This document shows positions 32,915-45,509 of a stretch of DNA of 64,000 nt, piece by piece. Under the pieces are notes generated by a model. It did not search any database, had not been told where the DNA came from, and saw only the letters and a list, made by a program, of their open reading frames with translations. The stretch is taken from positions 248,001-312,000 of the forward strand of contig CANUEZ040000107.1 in assembly GCA_948099385.1 (NCBI GenBank). The letters run 5' to 3'. Source of the stretch: Fasciola hepatica (lineage: Eukaryota; Platyhelminthes; Trematoda; Plagiorchiida; Fasciolidae). The translations under genes and the position numbers were made by a program. Numbering within the stretch: position 1 is the first letter of the stretch; every line of letters begins with the position of its first letter.

Positions 32915-35065
32915 ACTTGGCTTCTTGGATTAGGTGGTAATCCCGCAGTCTGGAACGCCGATTTCGTGTTGATTTTAACTTTCAAAATTAATCCAAGCCG
33001 TGCAGCGCCCAAATTGGGGTGAAGATTGATCTGAAGTGTATTGTTAGGCTATCTTTAGTCTTAGATGAAAGTAAGTAGAATAAACCTCTTGGGGATTTTG
33101 ACAGAAGTTATCTGTGGACTTAAGATGGAAAATGCAGGTAGTTAGAGAAAATAAGCTTCCTTATTCCACAGCCTCATTTTGGTGTGCAGAGGCTTTCCTT
33201 TGTAAACAAGAAAAGGTTTTGACTAGGAGAAGTTCTGTTACAATTAATGGAAACTTTTATCGGCGAGGCAAGGAAATCGTTTCTTGGAAAAATTATCAGT
33301 TCATGTATTGATTTGATTTGATTGTGCGGTAGTTTAGAAGGCTAGTTTTGGTGGTCAAACTCGAAAGAGGAGTTTCGGGATGTGCCGAGGTAGGACCGAA
33401 TTCACTTCGGTTGTCTGTGCTAACAATTACATTCTCACGGGGAATTTTGAATAATTCGAGCTCCTTTATTTGGCCGTTTGCAAACTTTGGTTGTGTTATT
33501 ATCACAGTGAGTCACACGTTGTACATTGGCGTTTTATAATTCACCTAATGATATCAAATGGTAAAATAAGATAATAAAATAACCAACAATATCTTACGGG
33601 CCTGATAGAGTTGCAAATGTCGAATGAGGTCACATTGTAACCACATGCAATGACTAGTCCTTGGATCACAAGACGAGTGTAAATGAGCACAAATCCACGT
33701 AGCATATATCCTGATTACAATTTCCAGGTATGTAACGATGCTGATCGACTGTGTTATCCCAAAATCTAATCTAACAACATTACGAAGAGACCGGAAATCA
33801 AGTTGACGATTTAGGTTTCGCTACATTGCTGACTCTTTACTCGAAAATTGCAAATTGGACTGAATATATTCTGGATTTCTAATCATGGTCATCTGCTGAC
33901 AATTATGTGATATATATTGATATATGTGTATGCATATGTGGTTGGATAACGACAACGAATGATGGTGACGGCGCAACGGAAAGGATGACAACAACAACAA
34001 CAACAAGGACAACAGCTGGACACATGTCTACGTCACCGGAGACTATTGGTGTAGACAAAGGCTACCACGATTGTCAGATGTGTGCTGGATACGGTGCTTT
34101 TCTGTGAGAGTTGCACATATACGAACTGAAAGGTCGTCGAAAGAGAACTCGATTGACCGGAGCTTATAAAAGCGCACAGACAAGCACCATCACGTACAAT
34201 GAAGAAGATGAAACTGACCGTCTACGACAAAGTGCTCCATAAGCAGCAGCAGTGAGGTCATACGTAGGTGTGATTGCAAATCCTGGTTGATGCGGATGTA
34301 AAGCAACGAATAATGGTATTAGGAAACCAATTATTCTGTGGCATTTCTCAAATCTTATTGGATCTTCGCATCGGCTGTCTCAAAGTACAACGACAAATCA
34401 TAAGATGAAGCTCCGAAGGTGTTCGGTATGTACACCGAGCCTACCAACTGTGCTCCTCACGATATCAGCCGCGACAATTCCTTCTGAATTTAATCACTGC
34501 CACTTTGGATTCAAAATCTCTATTGGTACATATGACCGAGCGATAGCTCCTCGAAAGAAAATTTCATTTGGATTAAAGTCCTGTCGTGTGCTGTTTCATC
34601 ATCTGCAACTCGTTCTTGTGAAAAATGGTCGAAATCAAACTGGACTTAAAAACGCAAGTGTATTGGTTGGCAGACTGTCCCTAGTCGCACAAACCACAGA
34701 ATGAAGACTGTTCCCACACCCTGGTTAGTACAAGCATGTGAACCGTGTCTCGAAAGACATCCCTACCGACCAATGTTGTGAACTTCTGTGTGATCGGTAT
34801 CCACGAGTCCCCAATAACTAAGAGCTGTGGAGAGGAACTCGTGGTATTTTAGGAATATTGGTGCTTTCCTGGGGGCAGAAAACAAGGTGAGATGAGAGCA
34901 GGCGGTGGAGTGGCCACTTACACCAAAAAGGGACATCAACCTATCTGTGGGCGCTTCCGTACTCGTTTTTTGTTCCATTACTACCCGGTTGTATATCATA
35001 TGTTGTCAGAGGATTTATTCATACTTGCTTTCTATTTAAGTGACTTTTTTCTAATCCCAATCATG
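32915..35065. other. No recognisable gene
   Basis: Frames up to 99 codons (34405-34704 plus) lack recognised motifs. A short CAA/ACA-rich stretch at about 33990-34010 encodes a Thr run on the plus strand. Nothing else is supported. Confidence 0.4.

Positions 35066-35069
<4 letters not shown>

Positions 35070-35109
<40 letters not shown>
35070..35109. repeat. (TA)20 microsatellite
   Basis: Uninterrupted TA repeat. Confidence 0.97.
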
Positions 35110-35111
<2 letters not shown>

Positions 35112-38100
35112 CATACCGGCCTTAGAACAAGCATGTTGCCCACGCAACAACAACAGAAAAGGATTGAAAATCCCTGACAGTTGAGATGAGCTAAGAGTCA
35201 ACATTAGAACTACAACAATTAAAAGCAAAGTTTTTGGTAAATATTCTCATCGTACCTGTTCCGTAATTTCTTTTTGACTGTTTTTCACCCATTCAAGGGG
35301 AACGGCATTTCCATAGACAGGCTATGTGGCATTCTCACCACATTTATTTTTTCGCAGCCATATCACTTGGCAATTCTAAGCAACGGAAATCCGTATCGCT
35401 CGGGCCCCAAATAGGAAGGCTAAGAAGCACCAACCGAATTCGAGGCCAAATCTGAATTCTGCATGCCTGACTGCCACGCCTCATCTTCACTGTCGAACAT
35501 GCAGTTTTCCAATTTCCCGGGTGCACAGGAGAAACGGCAGATAAGTTGGTCATCCGTCAATCAGGTTCAATTTAAACGTCTCATAGCGGGAAGGCTGCGA
35601 TCATGATATTTCGAAGCTCAGACAACGCATATCACGTTAGATATCAGGTACTCATCAGTATTCATGCATGTTGATGCGTCTTCCGTCATCGCCTTCGTAT
35701 CACTACGTAATTGGAACACAAGTGGAAAGTTCAAGATGACCAGGCTAAATGGAACGAGACAAGAGGTATTTAGTTTGCCACTTCCGATGTGAAGTTCTTC
35801 AATCAACTCTAAAGCTTCCACTTGTGCTACATCGGTTGGTCGGTGCTTAAGAATGACAACTAGTCTTTGTCTACTTCCTGACATCAAACTGAATGTCTGA
35901 CTAATGCCGCTAAACAGAGACTAGACAACGTGGACCGATGCATTTCAACAACATGTTGATTCATGTCCAAAATAATATTTTGCATACGTGAACAGCCAGC
36001 GAAATAGGACCAGGGTTGACACAGTTCCATTAGGCCCTTCTAAGAGCGTTATCAATTGTTCCGTTTCCAACTGAAGTACCACACAGTAAAATCATCGGTA
36101 TATTTACACTATTGGATGCTGTGCTGCCGTGTTCTTTTTCACACCCCAGTGGTTGTGGTGGAAAGTGGAGATCGTATTCACATGCCATCCGTGGGAAAAG
36201 AATAAACAGAACACGGGGTGACAACTGTTCGAACCTCACAACTCGGACCGGGCACTCTATATCTAATAACTCTTGCTCTATGACTGTTAGCAGATTACTT
36301 GCCGTGGGTAATTATTTCTTATATCACTTCACCTGCAGTGAATGAATGTGTATCAGTTCTTCCTCATAGCACAACAAGTGGCTCATTTTCTCCTAGAATG
36401 GTGTTCGTGAGGTTGTATGTTGTCACTGTGTGCTTCTCACACTGAGAAGTCTCAACCGTGATTTGTGTACATATTACTCTCGGCAAGTGGTCAAACAGAA
36501 TAAGGCTATCACGGAAAATTTACTTCAAAAATTGCCAGTTAACTCACTCAAGCTGCGCGGTAAGAAACCAACCGAATATCTGATTCAAAATCACTTCAAA
36601 GGACGCAAGAAATAATAATGGTACAAATCTAATTTTGGGCTACGTAGACGAATTTCGTAAGAACCTATGACTGTACTAGCATCCCACCATAGTAATTCAC
36701 TTTCGAGATCACCTACCAATGAGGAGATTGGGCAGAACTGTAACGGATATATTTATGCTGATGAGTTGTAATAGCTGCGAATTTGTAATGTACTTCTGAG
36801 AAAATTATGTCCCGGCTGTCAAATGCCATACTATTCACATCATAAAACACTTGAAAAACTCACTTTGATTTGATAATAAAGATTGACAGGGGAGATACTC
36901 TAATAATGTTCTACTTGAAGACCACAAGGACACAGGACATTTGAAGAGGAGGTATACGGTAATGAATTTCAATGTTATTAGGAGTGAAATGACAGTCTCA
37001 GCTTCTATTTGAGAAAAATGGCAGAATCTAAAGGGTAACGGTAAAGTGAATTCGCGATTATCATGAGGGATAATACCAATCCATGCATGATCGGAGCAAT
37101 CATTGATATGTCGTATTTTTGTTGTATTTAACGTGAGAATTTTTTCGCTGAGACTACTCAGTGTAGTCTTGGTGGTCATTAATAAACTAACTAGAGTTTG
37201 TATTCACAATATTGAAACTGTATGTGGATTTGTATACCCACCTCAGGCGAAATGAATCAAGAGATGAATAAGTTATACATTATTGTGATTTTGATGTCAC
37301 TCTTTGAACCCATTTGAATAGAATGTGTTCAAGTGTAAAATAATAGACGCAGTTGCCCGCCAATTCACATGTTTCTTTGGATGGTAGAGCCAAAGTTGAC
37401 GCTGCCAGTTGGATTGAGTTTCACTTTTTGTGACTCCTTGTCATGTTTTTGAGGTTATTTCTTGTCCGAGTGTAGCAGATCAGACAGAGTCGATAGTCGT
37501 AGTGCAGGTCAGTGCAACGCAACCTGATATTGTGGTCTCCAAGGTATTCGGTTGGGGGGTCCTGATGATCAGTGCTTCAGACTGTCCTGAACGTTGAAAA
37601 CTGCCTCTAACGTTTCTCACCATTCTGTAGTCTCTTACTAATAGTTGACTCACATCGAGTGATTAAGTCTTTTCCATGAAGGAAGAAAAACAATCTATAC
37701 CAGAGGCCAACTGTTGAATAGAGAAGGGTCCGCGAGAAAGCGTTGCTGGCTGACGGATTTCAACAAAAATACCGTGGGACAGGAATTGTGGCTGAACCAA
37801 TAAACAATGCCTAGAATTAGCCCGTTTTACACGTATTTGCTTTCAAAAAAGGTCTGCTGATTCACAAGTTATTCGTGAACACACTCTTGCATTTTCATTG
37901 ACGAGTAATTTGGCAGGACAAACTGCTCTTCAGCTCTACACGTGCCAGCGTGTGCCCATCTTTTCTTCTACAAGGATATTTCACTCTACGTTCCCAGTTA
38001 CCTGAATGATTACCCAATACGTTAACGGTAACGAAAGTAGCGTGTCAAATTTCAGTCCAGTCTAGCCACGGTTATTCAAAAATCGGTTTCCATCGGTAAA

Positions 38101-38770
38101 TGGGTGTGTTTTTTTAACTCCAGAAGAGTAAATGAAATTTTTACATCTTGAAATCAGCGTTTTCCACTGCTTTGATGCGTTGCCCGAAGCGAAGCCACCA
38201 TTAAAATGTGACAATTGGGGAAAATGCGAGCGCAGTAGGGATCTCCACAATCTGGCAATGGTATTTCCTCCCTCTAAGTCGAATGTTGATTGCGGTTTGA
38301 CAGTTTCTGTCAGAGCCAAACAGACAAATTTTCCGAGAACAATCTTTGATGAATAAAAATCGTGCTCAACCGAGACAATATGTGTATCCTTGGAGGGACA
38401 ATAGTGATATTCACTTTGACTATGAAACTAATTCCGTCGTGATTCGTGATTTCTTAAACGGAATCATTTCATATTCAAATGATGGTATTCTATAATGTTC
38501 TTTTACTGGGACTCGTTTTTCTATATTTTCCCTACTTTGATTGCTTGATAAGGTTTTTTTTCACTTTCAGTAGAACAGGAAGCTCCAACTCCACTGAGAC
38601 TGTTCAATATTTCTAACTGCACTTTTTTCTGCTTCGCTCGAATTCACACTCAGTGTACTCGACCATCTATAATTAAAGTCAGTTTCCCAATATGGATAAC
38701 AGGGTGGTAATGTGCGAATTTCGTGGCGAGTGGGGGCTCTGCCGTGCAGTGCTGACATGAAATACCAAGT
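35112..38770. other. No recognisable gene
   Basis: A locally GC-richer patch at 35380-35540 precedes, on the minus strand, an AATAAA-containing run near 35343. It may be an old element or exon but matches nothing I know. The longest frame is 114 codons at 36835-37179 on the minus strand, with no recognised domain. Confidence 0.35.
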
Positions 38771-38774
38771 TTAG

Positions 38775-38900
38775 AACTTACTTACAAGGTCACGTGTGCG
38801 ACTCGTACTCACCCCCGATCCCACACGGCTCACGGGTTCAACATCCTGAAGCAATTCGGTCCATTCGCACAAATGATGATTGATTGGAATGAAATGAAAT
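38775..38900 (+). mobile_element. Possible tRNA-derived SINE
   Basis: GGGTTCAACATCC (about 38835-38847) resembles a pol III B-box. It is preceded by GTGTGCGACTCGTACTC at roughly the right distance and followed by a GAATGAAATGAAATG-type A-rich tail. No second copy or target duplication was seen, so this is tentative. Confidence 0.35.
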
Positions 38901-38904
38901 GAAA

Positions 38905-41465
38905 ACAGCTACGTGAAGGTTTCATTGTATCTTCTTGGCTAGTTGGACGTTAGTAATGTTGGACACACTATTCACCGAACAAGACAGATCTGCCACTTTC
39001 CAGTTATTACTCCAAATCAAATTCGGTCTTGTGTTTCTCTTCACTTCCCCCTCGCCTTCCGTTGACAATGTCAATCAAATTCAGTTCCGCATACTGTTCC
39101 TACACGCACAAATAAGCGAGGAATGTTGACTAGTTTTACAAAAACTGGATGTATGAGTCCACTTCAATATTTCGTGCTGTTGAGGATGGAGTTCTGACGA
39201 ATACGGCTGCCTATAAGTATTTTCAAAATCCCAACAACCTGAAGGGATGTTGGGGTAGAATGGGTAGATTAGCTGCGAACACACTCAAAAGTATATTTAT
39301 AACTCCCAAGTGAAAAAATCTCACTTATCCACAAGTATTTGACAGTGCTACTGTGACTACATTACTGCCAATTATAAATACTATTCAACAGTTGATACAG
39401 TTTTTACTCAACAGACTTTGATTTAAAAGTCACAGGATTTGTTCCGTTTCCCGACACAGTGAAATAAACTCAAAGTTCACGAAGAAACAGTTTCCTTTTT
39501 GTACAGCACTAAATAAGGCATTTTACAGTCTACCATACTACATCCAACTCTCAGACAGTTCATAACTGTTTTACAGATGCGCCGTGCAGTTTATTGGGGA
39601 TCGTCATACTTCGAACGCCTCTAGGGAAGTATCCTCACAGAACTCCGATATTCCTTTTGGCCCTCATTCGTGCAAATCATTGTAGCGCGGAACAATGTGC
39701 TCCTACTGTGGTTTTATCCCGGTCAAATGCAGTTAACTTTCGTTTCCCAAATCTTAACAAATACAAAATATAGTCCGTGAATATACAAAACTCCTCTAAA
39801 ATAAGTGTAAACGCTACTATCATAGATTTTGAGTGATTTGATTATATGCTTAAGCAAGGATTTACTGAGAAGCTCAGGAATAACAAAAACAGAACCTAAC
39901 ATACATTCTGAGATAACCGGTGAACTTGACTCGGTATCGGCCATCTAGCTCAGACACCGCACAGTGTAGTACAACTGTCAGCACATGATATCACTTCGAC
40001 ATCACCGATCGAATTTCGGGTCCAAGCAATCGGATAGTTGAAGTTGTGAGCAGTGTGTGCCGAAGATATGGCTTAGAGAAGAGCATTACTTCGGAGACTG
40101 CATATTGAAATCTTCTACCAAAAGCCCACGTAGTAAGATTATAAAGCAACCCCGTATCGTACCAAGTTAGAAGTTCATTACAAAATGCAAAAGTAGACAA
40201 ACAAGAAGTAGAACAATGATGAAACAGTTTTGACTTGTTGCGACGATTTTCACTGATGAGTTGAGTAACAATACTGCGTGAAAAATCCTATTCTATCAAA
40301 TCATAATTATAGTAAGTCAGACTATTTACTGATTGAATGTTATTTCAGCGATAGTAAACATTTTCCAAAGATGTCAAATGATGCATCCTTATTTGAATAT
40401 GAGTAATTCTTCACAAATTGCAAAACTATTCAAAGAGACAACGTATACCAGTGAGCTCTTTGCAACTCAGATGTGTAAATAAACATTTCGGAAAAAATGA
40501 ATTTTTTCAACCAAACAGTAGCGAATTTCCACCTCTAAACATCTTTCCTTCATAAAATGATATGTTGGTGAAGAAAGGTCTAATTACGTGTTTGCTTCCA
40601 AATCATACGAGCTCGACCGGAATCATACAGACGAACTTCCGCATGCCGTGCATAGAAAATCGAAATCCACTTGGATTTTTCATATCGAAAAGTTCTATTG
40701 AGATGTAGGCTGTGCATTTTTGGATATTCACATATATAATTCGTGTTCGACTGAATATATTGCGCCATTTAATCTGGTGAAGCAACTCCTAGATGAGCAC
40801 TGGATCGCCCTTTGGACTCCAGATTGCACCTTGGAACCTTAGAAGTGAAAAGTTCAACTAGAGTTTCCTCTATCTACTGGATTCAAGCTTCTCGTTTCAA
40901 TATTCCATGAATATTACCGTATTTCTGAAATGTCATAGCATCCACCAAAAGATCTGTTAATTAGATAACTGAACTGCTTCTAAGACAAATCCACTCGCAG
41001 GAAATTTATCTGAAATTTATATAAGACAGGATAGCATATGAAAACGAACAAACTTGTTTATGAATTATCGGTTCTGTTTGAGAATGTTGACGCCATCTCC
41101 TCTGATTGTTTTTAGAGATCCAAGTAATCTGAGGGCCTACGGTAGCCCCAGTTCACTCGCTACAAAGGGAACTCCACAGTCCTCTTGAAGAATGTTTTCA
41201 CTCTGCCACAAAAAACGGAAAAGCATGCTGTGAAGAAGAGTTTATGTATCAGAAAAATTTCAAAAAATGATTTGAAAGTGATATCATCGTTTATCAAATG
41301 GGTTGTGAAACTTGGGTGAGAATAGATATATATTCTATTTTCTGGAGGACACAAAAGTGGTCCTGAGTCACTACAAGCTTGACCTTTTAGTACGAGGAAA
41401 ATATCATCCTCACTTTAGAGTAGATACTTCTAAGCTAACAGTCCCAGACAACTTTCAAGCCCTGT
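38905..41465. other. No recognisable gene
   Basis: Only short frames (up to 73 codons) without family resemblance. No repeat structure was found. Confidence 0.45.
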
Positions 41466-41469
41466 GAAA

Positions 41470-42430
41470 CGCCATTTCATCCATTTCACCGACTCCGTTG
41501 AGAGACAGTCACTCTGGAGCATACTGCGAAGCGATGGGATGCCCGAAAGGTACACCAGATTGTTAAAGTCTTACCACTCGGCGACACAGGCACGCGTCCG
41601 CGTCTACCACTGAGAGTTTCCAGAGTTCCCACTCGATTCCGGCCTTCGTCGAGGGTGATCTCTAACACCAGTACTAGTTAACTGCTCAAATGACTGGATA
41701 ATGCATCACGTCCTCAACAACTTTCTAGGAATACAAATTGTCCAGAAACTCTTGGGTTACGGACCTCGAATTCGCCGACGAATTGGCCATCCTGGGAGAG
41801 GATTCCGAAGATCCGCAGCTGATCCTCGGCCATATTTTATGCGAAGACAAAACTGCTGGTCTGGAGATAAACTCCACAAAATCGAAATTCTTCACCAATT
41901 CACAAGGGCCAGCACACTCTATACATGTCAGTAGCGGAACTCTGAAATAGGTACACCAATCCGAGTACCTAGTTTCTACTATCCACCCAAAGGACCAGTT
42001 CAGAGACTGCGTTAAACGTCGTGTTCACAGCGCAAGGAATACATTCCTACAACTCCGCAAATCATCGTAGTCTTGCATCGAAACTAGCCTTACATGGAAA
42101 TGCGTACATGATAATCTGTCATCTGCCCAGTTCTTACGTACGCATGCATAATCTGGCTGCTTCGATCACTAGTGCCTGTGCGATATGACAAAAATCAAGC
42201 AGTAAGATCGCATCGTGAACTCCACGGAGCGTCAACACTGTACGAACGCGGAACGACTTTCTTCTTTCCTCCAACGCGGCCACCGACAATGGTTTCACTC
42301 TGTTTTTTGCCGACCCGAAGCGGAATCTACCAAGAGGAGTCTACTACCATCCCCCGGTCGCAGACTAAAAGTGTCAACTTCGTGGCCAACTAAAGACATA
42401 AGTTAGCATTATTAAGGGCAGATACGGATC
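41470..42430 (+). pseudogene. LINE reverse transcriptase remnant
   Basis: The first frame (41470 onward) reads FIHFTDSVERQSLWSILRSD, GMPERYTRLLKSYHSATQAR, VRVYH, stop, EFPEFPLDSGLRRG, stop, and SLTPVLVNCSNDWIMHHVLN. This is the palm of a non-LTR RT (FIDFxKAFDSVxRxxLWxIL ... GVRQGCxLSPxLFNxxIDWI). A frameshift near 41750 leads into VTDLEFADELAILGEDSEDP, LEINSTKSKFF and, after one stop, SEYLVSTI and ARNTFLQLRKSS. Motif A Asp is changed to His (FIH) and motif C YADD to FADE, so catalysis is lost. The sequence then decays towards 42430. It is an old dead LINE copy, truncated at its 5' end. Confidence 0.82.
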
Positions 42431-42434
42431 GCCC

Positions 42435-44595
42435 AGGACTTCCGTCCGTATTCGTTGTACGCCACGGGTGTAACAACTAGATTTTACAGTAATGCATAGT
42501 AGTATAAAGCTATCCTCACCATGAGTGACGATCAGTGTACCGGAATAAGCTTTATGATCGCAAACCCTTGCAATTAGATATATCCTAGGTCTCTGTGAGT
42601 AACGGCATATTTTCTATCAAAATGTAGTTGGCTCCTCTTTTATATACCTCTTATTGAAAAAATATTGTTGCGATGTAAAAATTGCACAATGAAACTGCAA
42701 ATCCGGATGCGGACATTCGACTCATTTTTAGAATGATAGATCCTTCAATGTTAACAGTCTCTACAAACCCAGTAAAAGTTGGAGGGTATATCATGCAGCG
42801 TGGGCTAAAATGAGGCTTCGAGCTCCAATCTGGTTAGCATAGTTGCAACTCATGCTTACGCACGCCAGGTATCCAATCTTGGTTGATGCTGTGACTCGGT
42901 GTAATCTAAACCTACTTGTCTGAATAAAGCGCGACCGTTTTCCTAACTACCTTTAGATGTCAGTTGGTAATGAAGTGCACCGTTGTAGTTAGTAAACATC
43001 CGTAAGGGCACCATTTCTGACACAGCAGTTGTTGCCAAAAATACCCTTTTCCACTGGTTTATAAAACACAACCTGTTTGATGTCTTTTCCTCGATTCTTT
43101 AGCCTGAATTCACTTGAATATCTCCATTTTTGTTACGTTTACACTGCTGGGAATGGCTCAGAAGCATAAGTTATTGGAATTTCATTTTTTCTGATATACA
43201 GAAGCTTATTTCTTCCACTAAACAGTCGATAGAAAATCACAATACCTACTTGGAACATTGGTTCACATTGATCCAGCTGGTTGGAGCAGATAGATTACCT
43301 TACTTGTGATATATAGGATATCTCTCCGAGTTTTGAAAGCATAACTGTTTGCGTTTGGAATAGACATTGTTGAACAGATGTGGATCCGGTTTGGCAAAAC
43401 CTGATTGACTATTGCCAAGATAGGTGAGAATCATGGGTCACCAGTTCCAAGTGAGAATCCAGGTCTAATCATCAGCAGAACTATACGCAACCTATTTCAA
43501 GTTTACACGCTGCATTGTGTTTTCCAATGAGGAATTGTTATAGAAAATTTCCTCTTCTGGTGTATCTTTGTTCTCAAGTTGAACCAACTAAAATAACTTC
43601 TCCCGATTCATTATAAAAAAATGAGATGGAATTAATCTAACTGCGATGTACATTGGGTTTAATTTTTGGCACAAAATGTCAACTCCTTGCTGTCTTTTAC
43701 CAACTTCATCGATCAAAATGTACTAGTGTTTGCATGCTTTTGCCGAACCATTATTTTCTCAATCAGTTGAAGTGATCAACAGAATCTGAAGATAACCAGC
43801 AAAAATGATCACTCCGTACTTCCAGCGATGTAGAACTTGAAAGAAAACAAGATGGGTGAAAACATATTGATCTTCATTGGACCATCTAAGCCAGATTTGA
43901 AACCGGTCAATTATTTAGTCAACACTTTTGCTCAGTGGTACATGTTATCCTGTCTAATGTCATTTCCAGACACATTTCTAGCTGGTGGATGTGACTTAGA
44001 GGCAGTTCATTTCTCTAATTAACAAATTATTTGATGGGTGCCGTAGCTCCACAAACAATATACGCTAATCAATGTGTAATCTAATATTGAAACGAGGAGC
44101 CTGAATCCCTTATATATATCGGGAAATCCGCTTACACGATTCCGCTTATAAAAGTCTGAGCCGCCATCTGGGATCGGACAGGTGACCTTCAACTTATCCT
44201 CAAAGATTCCATCTTAGATATCGCGAAATGGACAGTGGAAAACTAACTTGATACGTCTTTTTGGAAGTGAAAGAGTGGAGAGACAGTTTATTGGTGAAGT
44301 ACCAAAACTTCACTGTCTCTTTTGAGTCGACACAGTGCCATATACCTCATTTTTTTGACACTCTCCATGAACAATTTCACACATTTTTTGTATTTTAACA
44401 AATGCTTTCTGTTCTAGAATGAGCCAGTGGGTGATTTAATAAGACTGTGGCATAAATAGTAAAGACCTACGCTATGGAGCTGTCAGCTGAGCGTACAGGA
44501 AAGACCCAGCAAAACAGGAAAATCGCAATCTTTTGATTTGCTGTGTGCTCAAAGTAGTGATACAGCGAAATACTCTACCTTTCAGTGGATGGTTT
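42435..44595. other. No recognisable gene
   Basis: Short frames only. No element ends or RNA motifs were accepted. Confidence 0.45.
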
Positions 44596-44599
44596 AACT

Positions 44600-44604
44600 A
44601 ATGT
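44600..44604. repeat. Target-site duplication AATGT, left
   Basis: Repeated directly after the solo LTR at 44918-44922. Confidence 0.88.
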
Positions 44605-44917
44605 TGTTGTGTCCACAACCGGTAGCAGAACACGTAGTGGTGACGTTGCATTTATTTATGCGATTGTAAACACAAAACCCGGCCGTAGCCGGCGACTAAG
44701 CGGCAAGCAAGCAAGTGAGTTGGCATAAAGAAATAAACTACTTGTGCCGTCACGCGCAGCAGAGGAAGATCAATCAGTACACATCAAAATCAATAGGTCA
44801 ATACTGCTGGCGCTAAAGCATGGTTACCGATCAAGGCAAATTGGGAGTATGTCCATTCATGGGAGGAATATTGATCGGTTGTCCGCGTAGTGTGCGAGAC
44901 CCTAACCAGACACAACA
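44605..44917 (-). mobile_element. Solo LTR of the compact LTR family
   Basis: This is 313 bp with the same TGTTGTGTC and GACACAACA ends as the LTRs at 31.3 and 32.6 kb, flanked by its own 5 bp duplication AATGT. It has no interior and no second LTR nearby. It therefore arose by recombination between the two LTRs of a former full element at a separate insertion site. The orientation (minus) is inferred from the element at 31.3-32.9 kb. Confidence 0.9.
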
Positions 44918-44922
44918 AATGT
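44918..44922. repeat. Target-site duplication AATGT, right
   Basis: Matches 44600-44604. Confidence 0.88.
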
Positions 44923-45023
44923 GATATGAACGTTTGCAACTTTGCATATGAGTCAGTGCGTACGAACTCGTAAGTACGTATGAGTGTATGTATACTTGCA
45001 TACATGTATGTACTTTGTTATGC

Positions 45024-45026
<3 letters not shown>

Positions 45027-45055
<29 letters not shown>
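45027..45055. repeat. (TA)14 microsatellite
   Basis: Uninterrupted TA repeat. Confidence 0.96.
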
Positions 45056-45057
<2 letters not shown>

Positions 45058-45059
45058 CT

Positions 45060-45424
45060 ACCTAATTATTATAGAATAATCTTGCCTGAATGGCTGCACT
45101 ATTCGTGATGGTAGGAACTCTCAAATTACGTGGGCAAGGTTGCTTTTGCTTTCTCTGGTGAACAGTGACAAAGCCAAATGGAGGTTCAAACTACCCCATT
45201 CGTTATGCAGTTCAGAATCTTTCCAGATAATTTATTTAAATATTGTTTAGGAATACTCGGACATGTTATCAATCGATATACTGAGTGGAGTAAAATTTCC
45301 TTAGGCTTTCATGAAACTGACAAAATGAACCATATATCCACAATAATTTAGGTGCTTCACTTAAGGAAAACAATGGAAACATACGACTTTTAATGTGATA
45401 CATTTTGTTGTTGATTGATCCGTT
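45060..45424. other. No recognised feature
   Basis: AT-rich sequence without a gene or structure that I can support. Confidence 0.45.
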
Positions 45425-45505
45425 CTGTTCCATCTTCCACCGGGACGCGACCCCGTGGCGAACGGGTGTGAGTCAAACGCCCTATCACCAGGCTATCCTT
45501 TTACC
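45425..45505 (-). mobile_element. tRNA-like SINE head
   Basis: On the minus strand GCCTGGTGATAGGGCGTTTG resembles the start and A-box of a tRNA. At tRNA spacing comes GGGTCGCGTCCCGG, a B-box-like sequence. No functional tRNA fold is claimed. The downstream body is not recognised, so it may be a SINE fragment. Confidence 0.45.
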
Positions 45506-45509
45506 TAAA

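Noticed and set aside
36755..36785. CTGATGAG as a hammerhead core
   Set aside because: It is followed by GCGAATTT rather than GAAA, and stem II does not pair well.
40245..40290. CTGATGAG flanked by GATTTT and AAAATC
   Set aside because: The flanks pair directly across the core, which is the wrong topology, and no convincing stem II or cleavage site is present.
43430..43495. Minus-strand CTGCTGATGATTAGACC as another Sm-alpha-like hammerhead
   Set aside because: Only the first core strand matches; there is no GAAA strand and no B-box upstream.
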